Notes: generated from the sequence alone by a model not told the origin. A stretch of DNA of 64,000 nucleotides from Planosporangium spinosum (GCF_049999945.1 NZ_JBLYUB010000005.1:248001-312000), one strand, 5' to 3'. Positions 50,090-58,479 are shown, counted from the first letter of the stretch. Made by a program: numbers and translations.

Positions 50090-50227
50090 GCGATGTCACG
50101 CCCCGCAGTCGAGCCGTTGCACTGACACGGATCGGGCTGACCGTTTGGGCACGTATTTCGGGCGAACGCATGCCGTCACACTCAGACGCTTTTGGCGTTT
50201 CGGTCACCCCGCGTAGACTCACGACCC

Positions 50228-50908
50228 GTGATTCAGCTCGAGCATGTGACGAAGACGTATCCCAAGGCGTCCCGGCCCTCGCTGGACGATGTATCGGTGT
50301 CGATCGACAAGGGCGACTTCGTCTTCTTCATCGGTCCCTCCGGTTCCGGCAAGTCGACGATCATCAAGCTCCTGCTGCACGAGATCACCCCCAACGCGGG
50401 CAAGGTGTACGTCAACGACCGTGACGTCACCACGATGCGGTCGTGGAAGATCCCGAGCTTCCGACGCTCGATCGGCTGCGTGTTCCAGGACTTCCGCCTG
50501 CTGCCCAACCGCACCGCGTACGAGAACGTGGCGTTCGCGCTGGAGGTGATCGGCAAGTCCAAGGGAGTGGCGCGCCGCGTCGTCCCCGAGGTGCTGGAGC
50601 TGGTCGGGCTCGGCGGCAAGGAGCACCGGTACCCCCACGAGCTCTCCGGTGGTGAGCAGCAGCGCGTCGCGGTCGCCCGCGCGTTCGTCAACCGCCCCCT
50701 GATCCTGCTTGCCGACGAGCCGACCGGAAACCTCGACCCGGACACGTCCATCGAGATCATGCGGCTGCTCGACCGGATCAACCGGACCGGTACGACTGTC
50801 GTCATGGTGACCCACGACTCCAACATCGTTAACCAGATGCGGCGCCGGGTCGTTGAGATCGAGAGCGGACGGATCGTCCGCGACCAGCCGCGCGGCGTTT
50901 ACGGCTGA
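50228..50908 (+). CDS. ftsE: Cell division ATP-binding protein FtsE
   Basis: A 226-residue ABC-type ATPase acting with FtsX at the division site to switch on a peptidoglycan hydrolase. Walker A GPSGSGKS (about residues 36-43), VFQDFRLLPNRTAYENVAFALEV, signature LSGGEQQRVAVARAF, Walker B LLADEPTGNLDPDTS, switch VTHDSNIV. GTG at 50228 gives the standard MIQLEHVTKTYP start; the ATG upstream is not conserved. Confidence 0.97.
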   Translation: MIQLEHVTKTYPKASRPSLDDVSVSIDKGDFVFFIGPSGSGKSTIIKLLLHEITPNAGKVYVNDRDVTTMRSWKIPSFRRSIGCVFQDFRLLPNRTAYENVAFALEVIGKSKGVARRVVPEVLELVGLGGKEHRYPHELSGGEQQRVAVARAFVNRPLILLADEPTGNLDPDTSIEIMRLLDRINRTGTTVVMVTHDSNIVNQMRRRVVEIESGRIVRDQPRGVYG

Positions 50909-50987
50909 CCTGCCGGGCCGGCCGGCCCGTGTCACGAAGTCGTAAGCCGAGCCGAACGCGTAACACTTTGGGAAGGAACCCCGCCGG

Positions 50988-51863
50988 ATGCGCGCGAAGT
51001 ACGTCCTGTCCGAGGTCGTCACCGGACTGTGGCGCAACGTGACGATGACGATCGCCATGATGATCACGATGGCGGTCTCGCTCACCATGCTGGGCGCCAG
51101 TCTGCTGCTGTACATGCAGGTCAACAGCATGCAGGACTTCTTCTACGGCAAGGTCGAGGTCTCGATCTTCCTCAAGAACGAGGTCACCGAGGAGCAGCGC
51201 GCGTCGTTGCAGTCCGACCTGAAGAGTGACCCACTGGTGCAGAACGTCATCTACGAGAGCCGCGAGGTCGCCTACCAGCGCTTCCAGGACCAGTTCAAGG
51301 ACGCGCCCGCGCTGGTCAGCTCGACCAAGCCGGACTCGCTGCCGGAGTCGTTCCGCGTGAAGCTCAGGGACGCCACGAAGTTCCAGGCGATCTTCGACAA
51401 GTACAACGGCCGGGACGGGATCAGCGAGATCATCGACCAGCGCAAACTGCTCGGGAAGATCTTCGGTATCTTCAACTCATTGCAGAACGCCGCGCTGGTC
51501 GTCGCCGTCGTCCAGGGGCTCGCCGCCCTGTTGCTGGTCGGCAACATGATCCAGATCGCGGCGTACAGCAAGCGGCGCGAGGTCGCGGTGATGAAGCTGG
51601 TCGGCGCGTCCAACTGGTTCATCCAGGCGCCGTTCGTCCTGGAGGCCATGTTCGCGGGCCTGATCGGCGCGATCCTGGCCTTCATCGCGCTGTGGGTGTC
51701 GAAGAACTTCTTCCTCGACGGCTCGTTGAAGGCGCTGCAGAACGTGTTCCCGCCGATTCCCGACCGCAACGTCTACCTGATGCTGCCGCTGCTCGCCGGG
51801 GTGGGTGCGGCGGTCAACGCGGTCGCCGGCTGGGTCACGCTCCGGTTCTACGTGCGCGTCTGA
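50988..51863 (+). CDS. ftsX: Cell division protein FtsX
   Basis: A 291-residue membrane partner of FtsE with four helices: TMTIAMMITMAVSLTMLGASLLLYM (about residues 17-41), then an extracellular domain (about 45-165) that contacts a hydrolase. Helices near LVVAVVQGLAALLLVGNMIQI, LEAMFAGLIGAILAFIALWVS and VYLMLPLLAGVGAAVNAVAGWV complete it. ATG at 50988 after GGAAGGA. Followed by the M23 peptidase that is its probable target. Confidence 0.97.
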   Translation: MRAKYVLSEVVTGLWRNVTMTIAMMITMAVSLTMLGASLLLYMQVNSMQDFFYGKVEVSIFLKNEVTEEQRASLQSDLKSDPLVQNVIYESREVAYQRFQDQFKDAPALVSSTKPDSLPESFRVKLRDATKFQAIFDKYNGRDGISEIIDQRKLLGKIFGIFNSLQNAALVVAVVQGLAALLLVGNMIQIAAYSKRREVAVMKLVGASNWFIQAPFVLEAMFAGLIGAILAFIALWVSKNFFLDGSLKALQNVFPPIPDRNVYLMLPLLAGVGAAVNAVAGWVTLRFYVRV

Positions 51864-51920
51864 CACATTCTATTTAGTCCGTTTTAGCCAAGATGCACTC
51901 TTAAGCCCTATTCATGGCGT

Positions 51921-51955
51921 ACGGTAACTCTCTAGTACTACTGGAGGGTTACCGT
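51921..51955 (+). promoter_or_regulatory. Hairpin enclosing the ribosome site of the M23 peptidase gene
   Basis: ACGGTAAC (51921-51928) and GTTACCGT (51948-51955) are exact complements. The GGAGGG ribosome site (51943-51948) lies inside the loop and its edge, and the second arm includes the first base of the TTG start. Folding would hide the start region, suggesting translational control or simply an operator. Confidence 0.6.
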
Positions 51956-53286
51956 TGGATAGGTCTCGTACGAGCCGTCCGGGTGGCGCCGCGTCGGCAA
52001 TCGCCCTGGTGGTGGCAGTGACGCTGCTCGGGGCGGTGCCGGCCGGCGCCGCCCCGTCCGATGACAAGAGTCGCGTCGACGCCGATCTGGCACGCACCGG
52101 TTCCACCCTGGAGGCGGCCACCGCGCGCGCTCAGCAGGCGGTGGCCCAGTACAACCAGGCCAACGCGCAGCTGCCGACCGCGCAGAGCGCGCTCGCCGAC
52201 GCGCAGGGGCGGGTCGCCGCCGCCGAGGTGGTGGCCCGCCAGGCCGACCGCGACGCAGCGGCGGCGGAGGCGACCAAGGCCGAGGCGACCAAGGGGTTCG
52301 AGGCGGCGGCCGTCAAGGTCGACCAGGCCCGGGCCCAGGTGGGTGAGTTCGTGTCGCAGACCTACCAGGGCAGCGGCTTCCTCGCCATCAATGCGATCCT
52401 CGAGTCCGGCTCGCCCACCGACTTCCTCGACCGCATCGGGTACCTCAACGAGATCGCGGCGGCGCAGAGCCGCGCGCTCACCGCGCTGACGGTGGCCCGC
52501 GGGGAGGCCAAGGACCGTGAGAACGCCGCCGAGGCGGCCCGGCGGCGCGCCGATGAGAGCCGTCTGCAGGCCCAGCAGGCCCTGTCGGCGTCGCGGGCCG
52601 CCGCGGCGGCGGCCGAGCAGGCCGCCGCGGACGTACAGAACCTGGTCACCCAGCGCCAGCAGGCCATGGCCGTGGCCGACCAGGAGCGGTCGGCGGTCCT
52701 CGCCAGCTACAACGCGCTGAAGGCCGAGAGCGACCGGATCGCCGCCGAACTACGCGAGGCGGCCCGCCAGCGCGAGAACAGCGGCGGCGGCAACAACGGC
52801 GGCGGCAACAGCGGGGGCGGTAACAGCGGCGGGGGAGCGAGTCCGCCCCGCGACGCCACCCCGCCCTCGGGCGGCGGCGCGTTCTTCATCATGCCCACCG
52901 CCGGCTGGAAGTCCAGCGACTTCGGTATGCGCTACGACCCCTATTACAAGGTGTGGCAGCTGCACGCCGGCGTGGACATCGCCGCGCCGATGGGGCAGGC
53001 GATCTACGCCGCCGCCGACGGTCGGGTGGTCCGGGCCGGTTGGAACGGCGGGTACGGCAACTACACCTGCATCTCGCACGGCAACTACCAGGGCCGCGAT
53101 CTCGCCACCTGCTACGGCCACCAGTCGGCGATCCTGGTGTCGGCCGGGCAGACGGTCCACCGCGGGCAGCTCATCGGCCGGGTCGGCTCGACCGGCGCGT
53201 CGACCGGCGCGCACCTGCACTTCGAGGTGCGCCGCGACGGTACGCCGGAGAACCCGCTGTCCTGGCTGCCCGGCTGCTTCTGCTGA
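51955..53286 (+). CDS. Secreted M23 (LytM) peptidoglycan endopeptidase with coiled coil, FtsEX partner
   Basis: A 443-residue secreted peptidase, EnvC/RipC-like in layout. Signal peptide (ALVVAVTLLGAVPAGAAPS), a long Ala/Gln/Arg-rich coiled coil (about 40-275), a flexible Asn/Gly/Ser linker (about 278-305) and an M23 domain. Zinc ligands lie in LHAGVDIAA (H-x3-D) and AHLHFEVR (H-x-H). The gene sits directly after ftsX and the coiled coil fits FtsX binding, so it is probably the hydrolase activated by FtsEX at the septum. TTG start at 51955, with GGAGGG 6 bp before it; a hairpin surrounds the site. Confidence 0.92.
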   Translation: MDRSRTSRPGGAASAIALVVAVTLLGAVPAGAAPSDDKSRVDADLARTGSTLEAATARAQQAVAQYNQANAQLPTAQSALADAQGRVAAAEVVARQADRDAAAAEATKAEATKGFEAAAVKVDQARAQVGEFVSQTYQGSGFLAINAILESGSPTDFLDRIGYLNEIAAAQSRALTALTVARGEAKDRENAAEAARRRADESRLQAQQALSASRAAAAAAEQAAADVQNLVTQRQQAMAVADQERSAVLASYNALKAESDRIAAELREAARQRENSGGGNNGGGNSGGGNSGGGASPPRDATPPSGGGAFFIMPTAGWKSSDFGMRYDPYYKVWQLHAGVDIAAPMGQAIYAAADGRVVRAGWNGGYGNYTCISHGNYQGRDLATCYGHQSAILVSAGQTVHRGQLIGRVGSTGASTGAHLHFEVRRDGTPENPLSWLPGCFC

Positions 53287-53374
53287 CCCGTCCCGGGATG
53301 ATCTCGTTCGCCGGTGAGGTGCGCCGCCGGGTAGCATTGTGTGGTTGCGCACCGGTTCAGGGAAGGTGGGGGCG

Positions 53375-53851
53375 ATGCCGCGCGAGAAAGGTCGCAAGGT
53401 GGTCGCGTCCAACAAGAAGGCGCGCCACGACTACACCATCCTCGACACGTACGAGGCTGGCATGGCGCTGACCGGCACCGAGGTCAAGTCGCTGCGGGCG
53501 GGTCGGGCGTCGCTGGTGGACGCGTTCGGTCACGTCAGTAACGGTGAGGTGTTCCTGCACGGGATGCACATCCCGGAGTACGCGCAGGGTACCTGGACCA
53601 ATCACGAGCCGCGGCGGGTCCGCAAGCTACTGCTCAACCGGCTGGAGATCTCCCGGCTGGTCGGCAAGTTGCAGGAGAGCGGCCTGACGCTGGTGCCGCT
53701 GTCGGTGTACTTCTCCGACGGGTGGGCCAAGGTCGAGTTGGGCCTGGCGCGCGGTAAGAAGTCCTACGACAAGCGGCAGGACCTGGCCAAGCGCGACGCC
53801 AACCGGGAGATCCAGAAGGCGGTGGGCCGCCGCGGCAAGGGCATGGAGTGA
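53375..53851 (+). CDS. smpB: tmRNA-binding protein SmpB
   Basis: Partner of tmRNA in rescue of stalled ribosomes. 158 residues: KVVASNKKARHDYTILDTYEAGMALTGTEVKSLRAGRASLVDAFGHVSNGEVFLHGMHIPEY is the OB-fold core. RGKKSYDKRQDLAKRDANREIQ is the C-terminal tail entering the A site. ATG at 53375 after GGAAGGTGGGG; the open frame reaches 53339 but family proteins begin MPREKGRKVV. Its partner RNA gene follows 105 bp later. Confidence 0.97.
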   Translation: MPREKGRKVVASNKKARHDYTILDTYEAGMALTGTEVKSLRAGRASLVDAFGHVSNGEVFLHGMHIPEYAQGTWTNHEPRRVRKLLLNRLEISRLVGKLQESGLTLVPLSVYFSDGWAKVELGLARGKKSYDKRQDLAKRDANREIQKAVGRRGKGME

Positions 53852-53956
53852 CCCAGGTCTCCCTGGGCCGGCGGGATGAATCTCGGCCACTGGGGCGTTA
53901 GACTGATATAGCTGCCGCAAGCAGCCCTGCAGTACCAGCAACACTGCAACGATCAC

Positions 53957-54331
53957 GGGGGTGACTGGTTTCGACTTCGTGCGTCGAGGCAGGTGAAGCG
54001 AGCCGAGGAAGCCGACGTTGTCTCGTGAATCAGTCGTCGGGAAAAAATAAGCGCCAATATCAAGCGCGATCAGCTCGCCCTCGCCGCCTGAGGCTAGGGA
54101 TGAGCTTGTCGGTCCGGGGACGCCTTCGCCCCGGTTTGCCGGCATCAGCTAGAAGGCTGGCCAATCGAGCCCTGTCGCGGGGCTCGTGCGGCGAGATGAA
54201 TCGCGACTGGGCCCGTCACACCGACTCGCTCGCGTGATCGGAGGGGCCGAGTAGAGGCATAGCGAGCTGCGCTCGGAGAAGCCCTGGCAACACGACGAAG
54301 GACCCGGGTTCGATTCCCGGCACCTCCACCA
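53957..54331 (+). ncRNA. ssrA: Transfer-messenger RNA (tmRNA)
   Basis: A 375-nt one-piece tmRNA. The 5' GGGGGTG (53957-53963) pairs with CACCTCC (54321-54327) to make the acceptor stem, ending in encoded CCA (54329-54331). The T arm reads CCCGGGTTCGATTCCCGG. The resume codon GCC at 54053 opens the tag ANIKRDQLALAA, stop TGA 54089-54091, with the typical LALAA ending. It lies behind smpB, and its 3' end is the junction with the integrated element: the recombinase gene on the other strand overlaps its last 116 nt. Confidence 0.97.
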
Positions 54332-56030
54332 GAGAGGGGCTACTCGAACCGACGTCGGCAAGAGCGGCGCGGAGGAGTTGCCCAGCAGCGGCGGCGTTAC
54401 CCGGAAGGGTGGCGCCGCCGCTGGCGTTTGCGGCCGGTGGGCATGTCACCTTGTCCAGCGGCTGCCGCGCGACCTCGACCAGCGGCGCGACCGTCTCGCC
54501 TAGCTCGTCGGCGGCGACGTAGGGGCCGTCATCGTCGGCGTCGAGGTAGATCCGGGTGAAGAACGCCAGGTTCAGTACGCGCCGGGCCCGGCGGCTGGCC
54601 TGCCGGTACAGCTCCTGCGGGTCGGCGAGCAGGTCCAGCAGGTACGCCAGCGTCTCCCGGGCGGCGTCCAACCCCGGCGCCTCGCCGTCGTCGAGCTGCC
54701 GGGCCAGCCGGTCCCGCTCGTCGCGGATCGCGCGCATCCGGGCGGCGATCTTCGCCTGCGGCCAGTCCGGGTCGCCGACCAGGTCGAGGAACCGGTCCTC
54801 CTGCGCGTCGAGCTTCGCGAGCTGTGCGGTGACGCGCGCCCGAAGTTCCTCGCGGGTTCTGGCGGAGCTGGACAGTGCCGCGTCCAGGCGGTCGGCGATC
54901 CGCTCGCGCAGCTCGGCGGGGAGGGTCACCGTGGCGTAGTTGTCGAGCACGGCAGCCTCGACGTGCGCCACCGGCAGGTAGGGAAGGTCGCAGGTGTGCT
55001 GCTGCCGGCCCTGGCAGAAGTAGTAGAAGTACAGCTCACCGGTGTGACTCTTGCCCCGCATGATCATTAGGCGACGGTGGCAACGGTGACACCACACGGT
55101 GCCCTTGAGGTAGTGGTTGTGGTTGCGCTCCCGGGTGCCACCGGCGCGGCGAGCGGCGAGCATCTGTTGCACCCGATCGAACACCTCAGGGGAGACGAGC
55201 GGCTCGTGCCGCCCCGGGTACTCCCGGCCCCGGTAGGTGACGTAGCCGAGGTAGTAGCGGTCGCGCAGCAGGTTGCCCAGTGAGTTGATCGAGATCGGCG
55301 TCCCGGCCGGGTAGCGGCGTGTCGGCCGGGTGCGCAGCCCCGCGTCCGTCAGCGCCTCGATCAGCGCATGGAACCCGTACGTGCCGGTGGCGTACAGCTC
55401 GAACGCCATCCGGACCAGCGGGCCACGCTCCGGGTCGACCGCCACGGTCCGGACCTCGCGCCCCTCGAACGTCTCCCGCACGTTGAGGTAGCCGATCGGC
55501 GCGCGGCCGACGGACCCACCCCGCATGATCTTCTGGCCCATCTTGTACGCGATGTCGGCGCCCGACGCCCGGGACTGGTACTCGTTGACGCCGTCCAGCA
55601 CGGTCGCGACGAGGTCACCGATCGCGCTGTCCTCGGTGTAGTCCATGATCGAGATAAGCGTGACGCCGGCTCGGCGTAGGTCCCGCTTGGTGATCGCGGC
55701 GTCGATGCTGTTGCGGTGCAGCCGTGACCGGGCGTACACGAGCACGTAGTCGATGCTCTGCTCGGCCTTGAGGCGGGCCATCATCTCCTGGAACACCGGC
55801 CGCCCGTCAACCGAGGTCGCTGAGCGGCCCGGCTCGACGAACTCGGCGACGATGTCGGCGCCCAGCTCGGCGGCGCGGCGTTGGATCGCCGAACGCTGGG
55901 CGGGCAGCGAGATGCCCTCGGGGTCGTAGTCGGTGTTGACCTGACCGGCCGACGAGACGCGCAGGTAGCTGAAGGCGCGCTTGCGGGCGGTGCTCGTCGG
56001 CCGGTCGTGGTGGCGCGTGCTGGGCGCCAT
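54216..56030 (-). CDS. int: Large serine recombinase (site-specific integrase)
   Basis: A 604-residue large serine recombinase that should integrate and excise the element. N-terminal resolvase domain: YLRVSSAGQ with nucleophile Ser26, LPAQRSAIQRRAAELG, VLVYARSRLHRNSIDAAI. Recombinase domain: MGQKIMRGGSVGRAPIGYLN and GNLLRDRYYLGYVTYRGREYPGRHEPLV. Zinc ribbon: CHRCHRRLMIM with a second Cys pair in CQGRQQHTC. A coiled coil follows (about 400-470). From about residue 567 the frame is antisense to tmRNA (VEVPGIEPGS is the T arm read backwards), so the true C-terminus is shaped by the insertion. ATG at 56030 after GGAGG. Confidence 0.93.
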   Translation of the reverse strand: MAPSTRHHDRPTSTARKRAFSYLRVSSAGQVNTDYDPEGISLPAQRSAIQRRAAELGADIVAEFVEPGRSATSVDGRPVFQEMMARLKAEQSIDYVLVYARSRLHRNSIDAAITKRDLRRAGVTLISIMDYTEDSAIGDLVATVLDGVNEYQSRASGADIAYKMGQKIMRGGSVGRAPIGYLNVRETFEGREVRTVAVDPERGPLVRMAFELYATGTYGFHALIEALTDAGLRTRPTRRYPAGTPISINSLGNLLRDRYYLGYVTYRGREYPGRHEPLVSPEVFDRVQQMLAARRAGGTRERNHNHYLKGTVWCHRCHRRLMIMRGKSHTGELYFYYFCQGRQQHTCDLPYLPVAHVEAAVLDNYATVTLPAELRERIADRLDAALSSSARTREELRARVTAQLAKLDAQEDRFLDLVGDPDWPQAKIAARMRAIRDERDRLARQLDDGEAPGLDAARETLAYLLDLLADPQELYRQASRRARRVLNLAFFTRIYLDADDDGPYVAADELGETVAPLVEVARQPLDKVTCPPAANASGGATLPGNAAAAGQLLRAALADVGSSSPSLVEVPGIEPGSFVVLPGLLRAQLAMPLLGPSDHASESV

Positions 56031-56042
56031 GTCGTTCCTCCG

Positions 56043-56177
56043 TCAGGTGTTGTCGGGATGCGTGCGCTGTCGGGTGATCTCTTCGGCGATGAGGACCAGG
56101 GCTTGGACGAGGAGGTCCTCGTCCACCCGGATTCGGCGCCGGGTCCGTGGGGTGACGCGTGTCCTGCGCCTCGTCAT
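56043..56177 (-). CDS. Small basic ORF upstream of int (44 residues)
   Basis: MTRRRTRVTPRTRRRIRVD starts a 44-residue protein with an Arg-rich N-terminus and an amphipathic second half (EDLLVQALVLIAEEITRQRTHPDNT). Its stop is 12 bp before the int ATG, with the int ribosome site just after, so the two are probably co-translated. Its own ATG lacks a near ribosome site; a strong AAAGGAGG lies about 30 bp upstream without a canonical start behind it. No family recognised. It may be a DNA-binding helper such as a recombination directionality factor, but nothing in the sequence shows that. Confidence 0.4.
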   Translation of the reverse strand: MTRRRTRVTPRTRRRIRVDEDLLVQALVLIAEEITRQRTHPDNT

Positions 56178-56249
56178 GTCGCTTCGGTGGCGGTCGGTTT
56201 CGTGGGCGCCTCCTTTCTGCTCGTGGCGTGGCGGGCGCGCGTTCCGCGC

Positions 56250-56314
56250 GGACGTCCGTCCGTCGTCCGTCCGCGCGTGTTACGGCGCAGACGCGCGCGA
56301 GTGGACGGACGTCC
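56250..56314. repeat. Cluster of GGACGTCC palindromes and GTCCGTCC repeats
   Basis: GGACGTCC occurs at 56250-56257 and 56307-56314. GTCCGTCC occurs at 56254-56261 and 56265-56272, and inverted at 56303-56310. The cluster lies in the non-coding gap between the FtsK-like gene and the small ORF before int. Short 8-bp repeats beside a TraB/FtsK-type gene recall the translocase recognition sites (clt) of Streptomyces elements; an operator is equally possible. Confidence 0.65.
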
Positions 56315-56336
56315 GCGCGGACGCGGACGGGCTCGG

Positions 56337-58109
56337 CTACGCACCGGGGGAGTGGTGGGCGTCGGTGGCGCGCCACCGGCCCCGGCTGACCTGATGTGCC
56401 TGGACGTCGGCGGGGTGCGCCTGGATGCGGTCGTAGATCCATGTGCGCCTCATTCCGGTGAGCTTCATGAGTTCGGGGATGGACAGGCCGGTGTCCGGGG
56501 CGGCCCGGAGCGCGTCCCACAGGATCCGCTCCGGGTCGTCCTGGTCGTGGGGTCCGGTGATCGCCTCCGGCTCGTCGGCGGCCTCGATCGCGGTCGAGGA
56601 GAGCCGGTCGAGGGCGGGCCGGGTCTCGGCGTACCGGGCGGTGGTCGCGCGTACGTCGTCGTCGGTGACGAGGTACGCGCGGGCGCGACGGGGATCGGAC
56701 AGCCCCTCGGCCGACACGAGGAACTTGCCGGGAGCGTCGAGCGTGTGCGCGAGCCAGCCGGCCGCGACCATGCCCTGACCGAGGACGAGATCCGCGTCCC
56801 GGCGCTCCCGGACCCGCAGACAGACCCGTACGTCCATCTGTGAGCGCACGGCGCCCTTGCCCATCGCCTGTTGGGTCGGTCGCTGGGTGGCGGCGAGCAG
56901 TGTCACCGCTACGGCACGGCCGCGCCGGGCGACGGAGTCGGCGAACTCGACGGCGGCTGGTGCGTTCTCGGCCAGCTCGGCGTACTCGTCGATCACGATC
57001 ACCAGGGCCGGTGCGTGGGACTCCGGTACCCATAGCCGCGCCGCGTCCTCACCCATCGCCCGAGCGCGCGCCTCAAGTACCCGGACCGCGTCGCGCAGCA
57101 GCGCCGTCGCCTCGTCCGGGGTCGTGGCGAGCCGGGCCAGGCAGGGCGCCCACGGGCGCAGCTCCATGCCGCCCTTGAGGTCGATGCCCCACAGCACGGC
57201 GTCCTGGCACGCGGCAAGGTTGCCGACGAGAACGTTGAGCACTCCGCTCTTGCCCGATCCCGCGATACCGCCGACGAGCACGTGCCGGCGCAGGATCGGT
57301 ACCCGGACGTCGGTCCCGTCCTCGAACACGCCGAGCGGGACAGGCTCGGCCACCGACCCGATCGCCGGCCCCGCCCACGGCACCGCCTCGGCGTGCGGAT
57401 CCGCGGCGAGCACCCGCAGCAGGAACCGGCCGGCGTGGGCCGGGTCCGCCTCCACCCGGACCGCGCCGGGACGGGTGCCGAGACCGGACTCGATCGCGGG
57501 GACCCGGGCCACCGCGTCGGCCACCGTCTGGCCACCGCGCAGCGCCACCCGGGCGCGCCAGCCCCACACGTCCACCACGGCCGACAGGACGCGGGAACCG
57601 GCGAGCCCGGCCGCCTCGGCCAGCTCGGGCCACGCCTGGATGGTCCGGTCGACCCGGACCCGGGCCCGGCGGCGCCGGTGCGCCCACCAGGGCACACCGG
57701 CCGCCACCGTGGCGAGTAACAGAGCGGGTTGCAGCGGGTCGTGTGCGGGGCCGAGCGCCGTCGCGGCCGCGAGCCAGCCACCGGCCAGGGCCGTCGTGAC
57801 GGCGGCATACCGGCGTTCCTCGCGCCGGTCGACGCCCCAGGGCGCACCGTGCGTCAGCGCGAGCAGCGCGGCGGCGCCGGTCGTGGCGAGCAGCCATGGC
57901 CACGTACCGGGGTGGGCGTGGTGCAGCCACAGCGCGCCGAGGTCGAGCGTGGCCGCCGTCGCGGGCGGCGCCAGCTCCGAGCGGTACCGGAACAGCAGCC
58001 GCCCGGCCGCCGCGAGTGATTTGAGCAGACGCGGTTCGTCGGTCACCAGCATCAGGGGCTGAGCGTTGTGGTTGCGCCAGCGGCGGTGCCGACGTCCGTA
58101 GGCCCTCAC
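56337..58109 (-). CDS. FtsK/SpoIIIE-family DNA translocase (conjugal transfer Tra-like)
   Basis: A 590-residue membrane-anchored DNA pump, as used by actinomycete elements to move double-stranded DNA between mycelia. An N-terminal basic segment comes first. Three hydrophobic stretches follow (about 66-85, 103-122 and 127-143; TWPWLLATTGAAALLAL, AAVTTALAGGWLAAATAL, LLLATVAAGVPWW), then the motor: Walker A GGIAGSGKSG (about 280), WGIDLKGGMELRPW, Walker B ALVIVIDEYAEL (about 370), LLAATQRPTQQAMGKGAVRSQMD. A C-terminal winged helix (SIPELMKLTGMRRTWIYDRIQ) resembles the FtsK gamma/TraB recognition helix. GTG at 58109 overlaps the upstream stop (GTGA). Confidence 0.92.
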   Translation of the reverse strand: MRAYGRRHRRWRNHNAQPLMLVTDEPRLLKSLAAAGRLLFRYRSELAPPATAATLDLGALWLHHAHPGTWPWLLATTGAAALLALTHGAPWGVDRREERRYAAVTTALAGGWLAAATALGPAHDPLQPALLLATVAAGVPWWAHRRRRARVRVDRTIQAWPELAEAAGLAGSRVLSAVVDVWGWRARVALRGGQTVADAVARVPAIESGLGTRPGAVRVEADPAHAGRFLLRVLAADPHAEAVPWAGPAIGSVAEPVPLGVFEDGTDVRVPILRRHVLVGGIAGSGKSGVLNVLVGNLAACQDAVLWGIDLKGGMELRPWAPCLARLATTPDEATALLRDAVRVLEARARAMGEDAARLWVPESHAPALVIVIDEYAELAENAPAAVEFADSVARRGRAVAVTLLAATQRPTQQAMGKGAVRSQMDVRVCLRVRERRDADLVLGQGMVAAGWLAHTLDAPGKFLVSAEGLSDPRRARAYLVTDDDVRATTARYAETRPALDRLSSTAIEAADEPEAITGPHDQDDPERILWDALRAAPDTGLSIPELMKLTGMRRTWIYDRIQAHPADVQAHQVSRGRWRATDAHHSPGA

Positions 58110-58417
58110 CGGTCACCGTCCGCGAGGCTGTCGGGAGCGTGAGCGGACACCTCGTCGCGTAGGTATGACAGGGGATCGGCTTCGCCGTCGCGCTCGGCGG
58201 CGAGCGTCGCGTACGCGGCGGCGAGCAGGTTGGCGAACTCGGTACGGGCCCAGGTGAGCAGCGAGGCGAGGCGTTCGACCTCGGCGAGGAGTACGGGGAT
58301 GTCGGCGACGGCGGTCCAGATCGCGAGCGGGGTCCGGCGGTCGAGAGCGGTGCGCAGGTGGTGTCGGACGGCCTCCTCATCGAGGGTCGGGTGTGGTGCT
58401 TTCGGTGTCGACGTCAT
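58106..58417 (-). CDS. Hypothetical helical protein coupled to the translocase gene
   Basis: A 103-residue, mostly helical protein: MTSTPKAPHPTLDEEAVRHHLR, ALDRRTPLAIWTAVADIPVLLAEVERLASLLTWARTEFANLLAAAYATLAAERDGEADPLSYLRDEVSAHAPDSLADGDR. No domain recognised. ATG at 58417 is 13 bp after an AGGAGG site, a long spacing, so the start is uncertain. Its stop overlaps the translocase start (GTGA), which argues that it is translated. Probably a transfer-region helper. Confidence 0.6.
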   Translation of the reverse strand: MTSTPKAPHPTLDEEAVRHHLRTALDRRTPLAIWTAVADIPVLLAEVERLASLLTWARTEFANLLAAAYATLAAERDGEADPLSYLRDEVSAHAPDSLADGDR

Positions 58418-58479
58418 GCGGTGGGGCGGACCTCCTTTCGTTGGGAGACAAGGGTTCGGGCGCGCGTTGGCGGTGCCGG

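Larger units (their letters stand above)
49819..50227 (+). other. 409-bp intergenic region between prfB and ftsE
   Basis: Holds a perfect 34-bp inverted repeat (49859-49938) and four 20-bp tandem repeats (50010-50089). It then contains about 140 bp of more ordinary sequence that should carry the ftsE promoter. No credible coding sequence. Confidence 0.8.

Noticed and set aside
51864..51954. ydaO-type c-di-AMP riboswitch before the M23 peptidase
   Set aside because: The gap after ftsX is only about 90 nt, too short, and lacks the conserved core.
54216..54331. Integrase C-terminal residues as a conserved protein motif
   Set aside because: VEVPGIEPGS is the well-known artefact of translating the antisense of a tRNA-like T arm; it reflects tmRNA, not protein homology.
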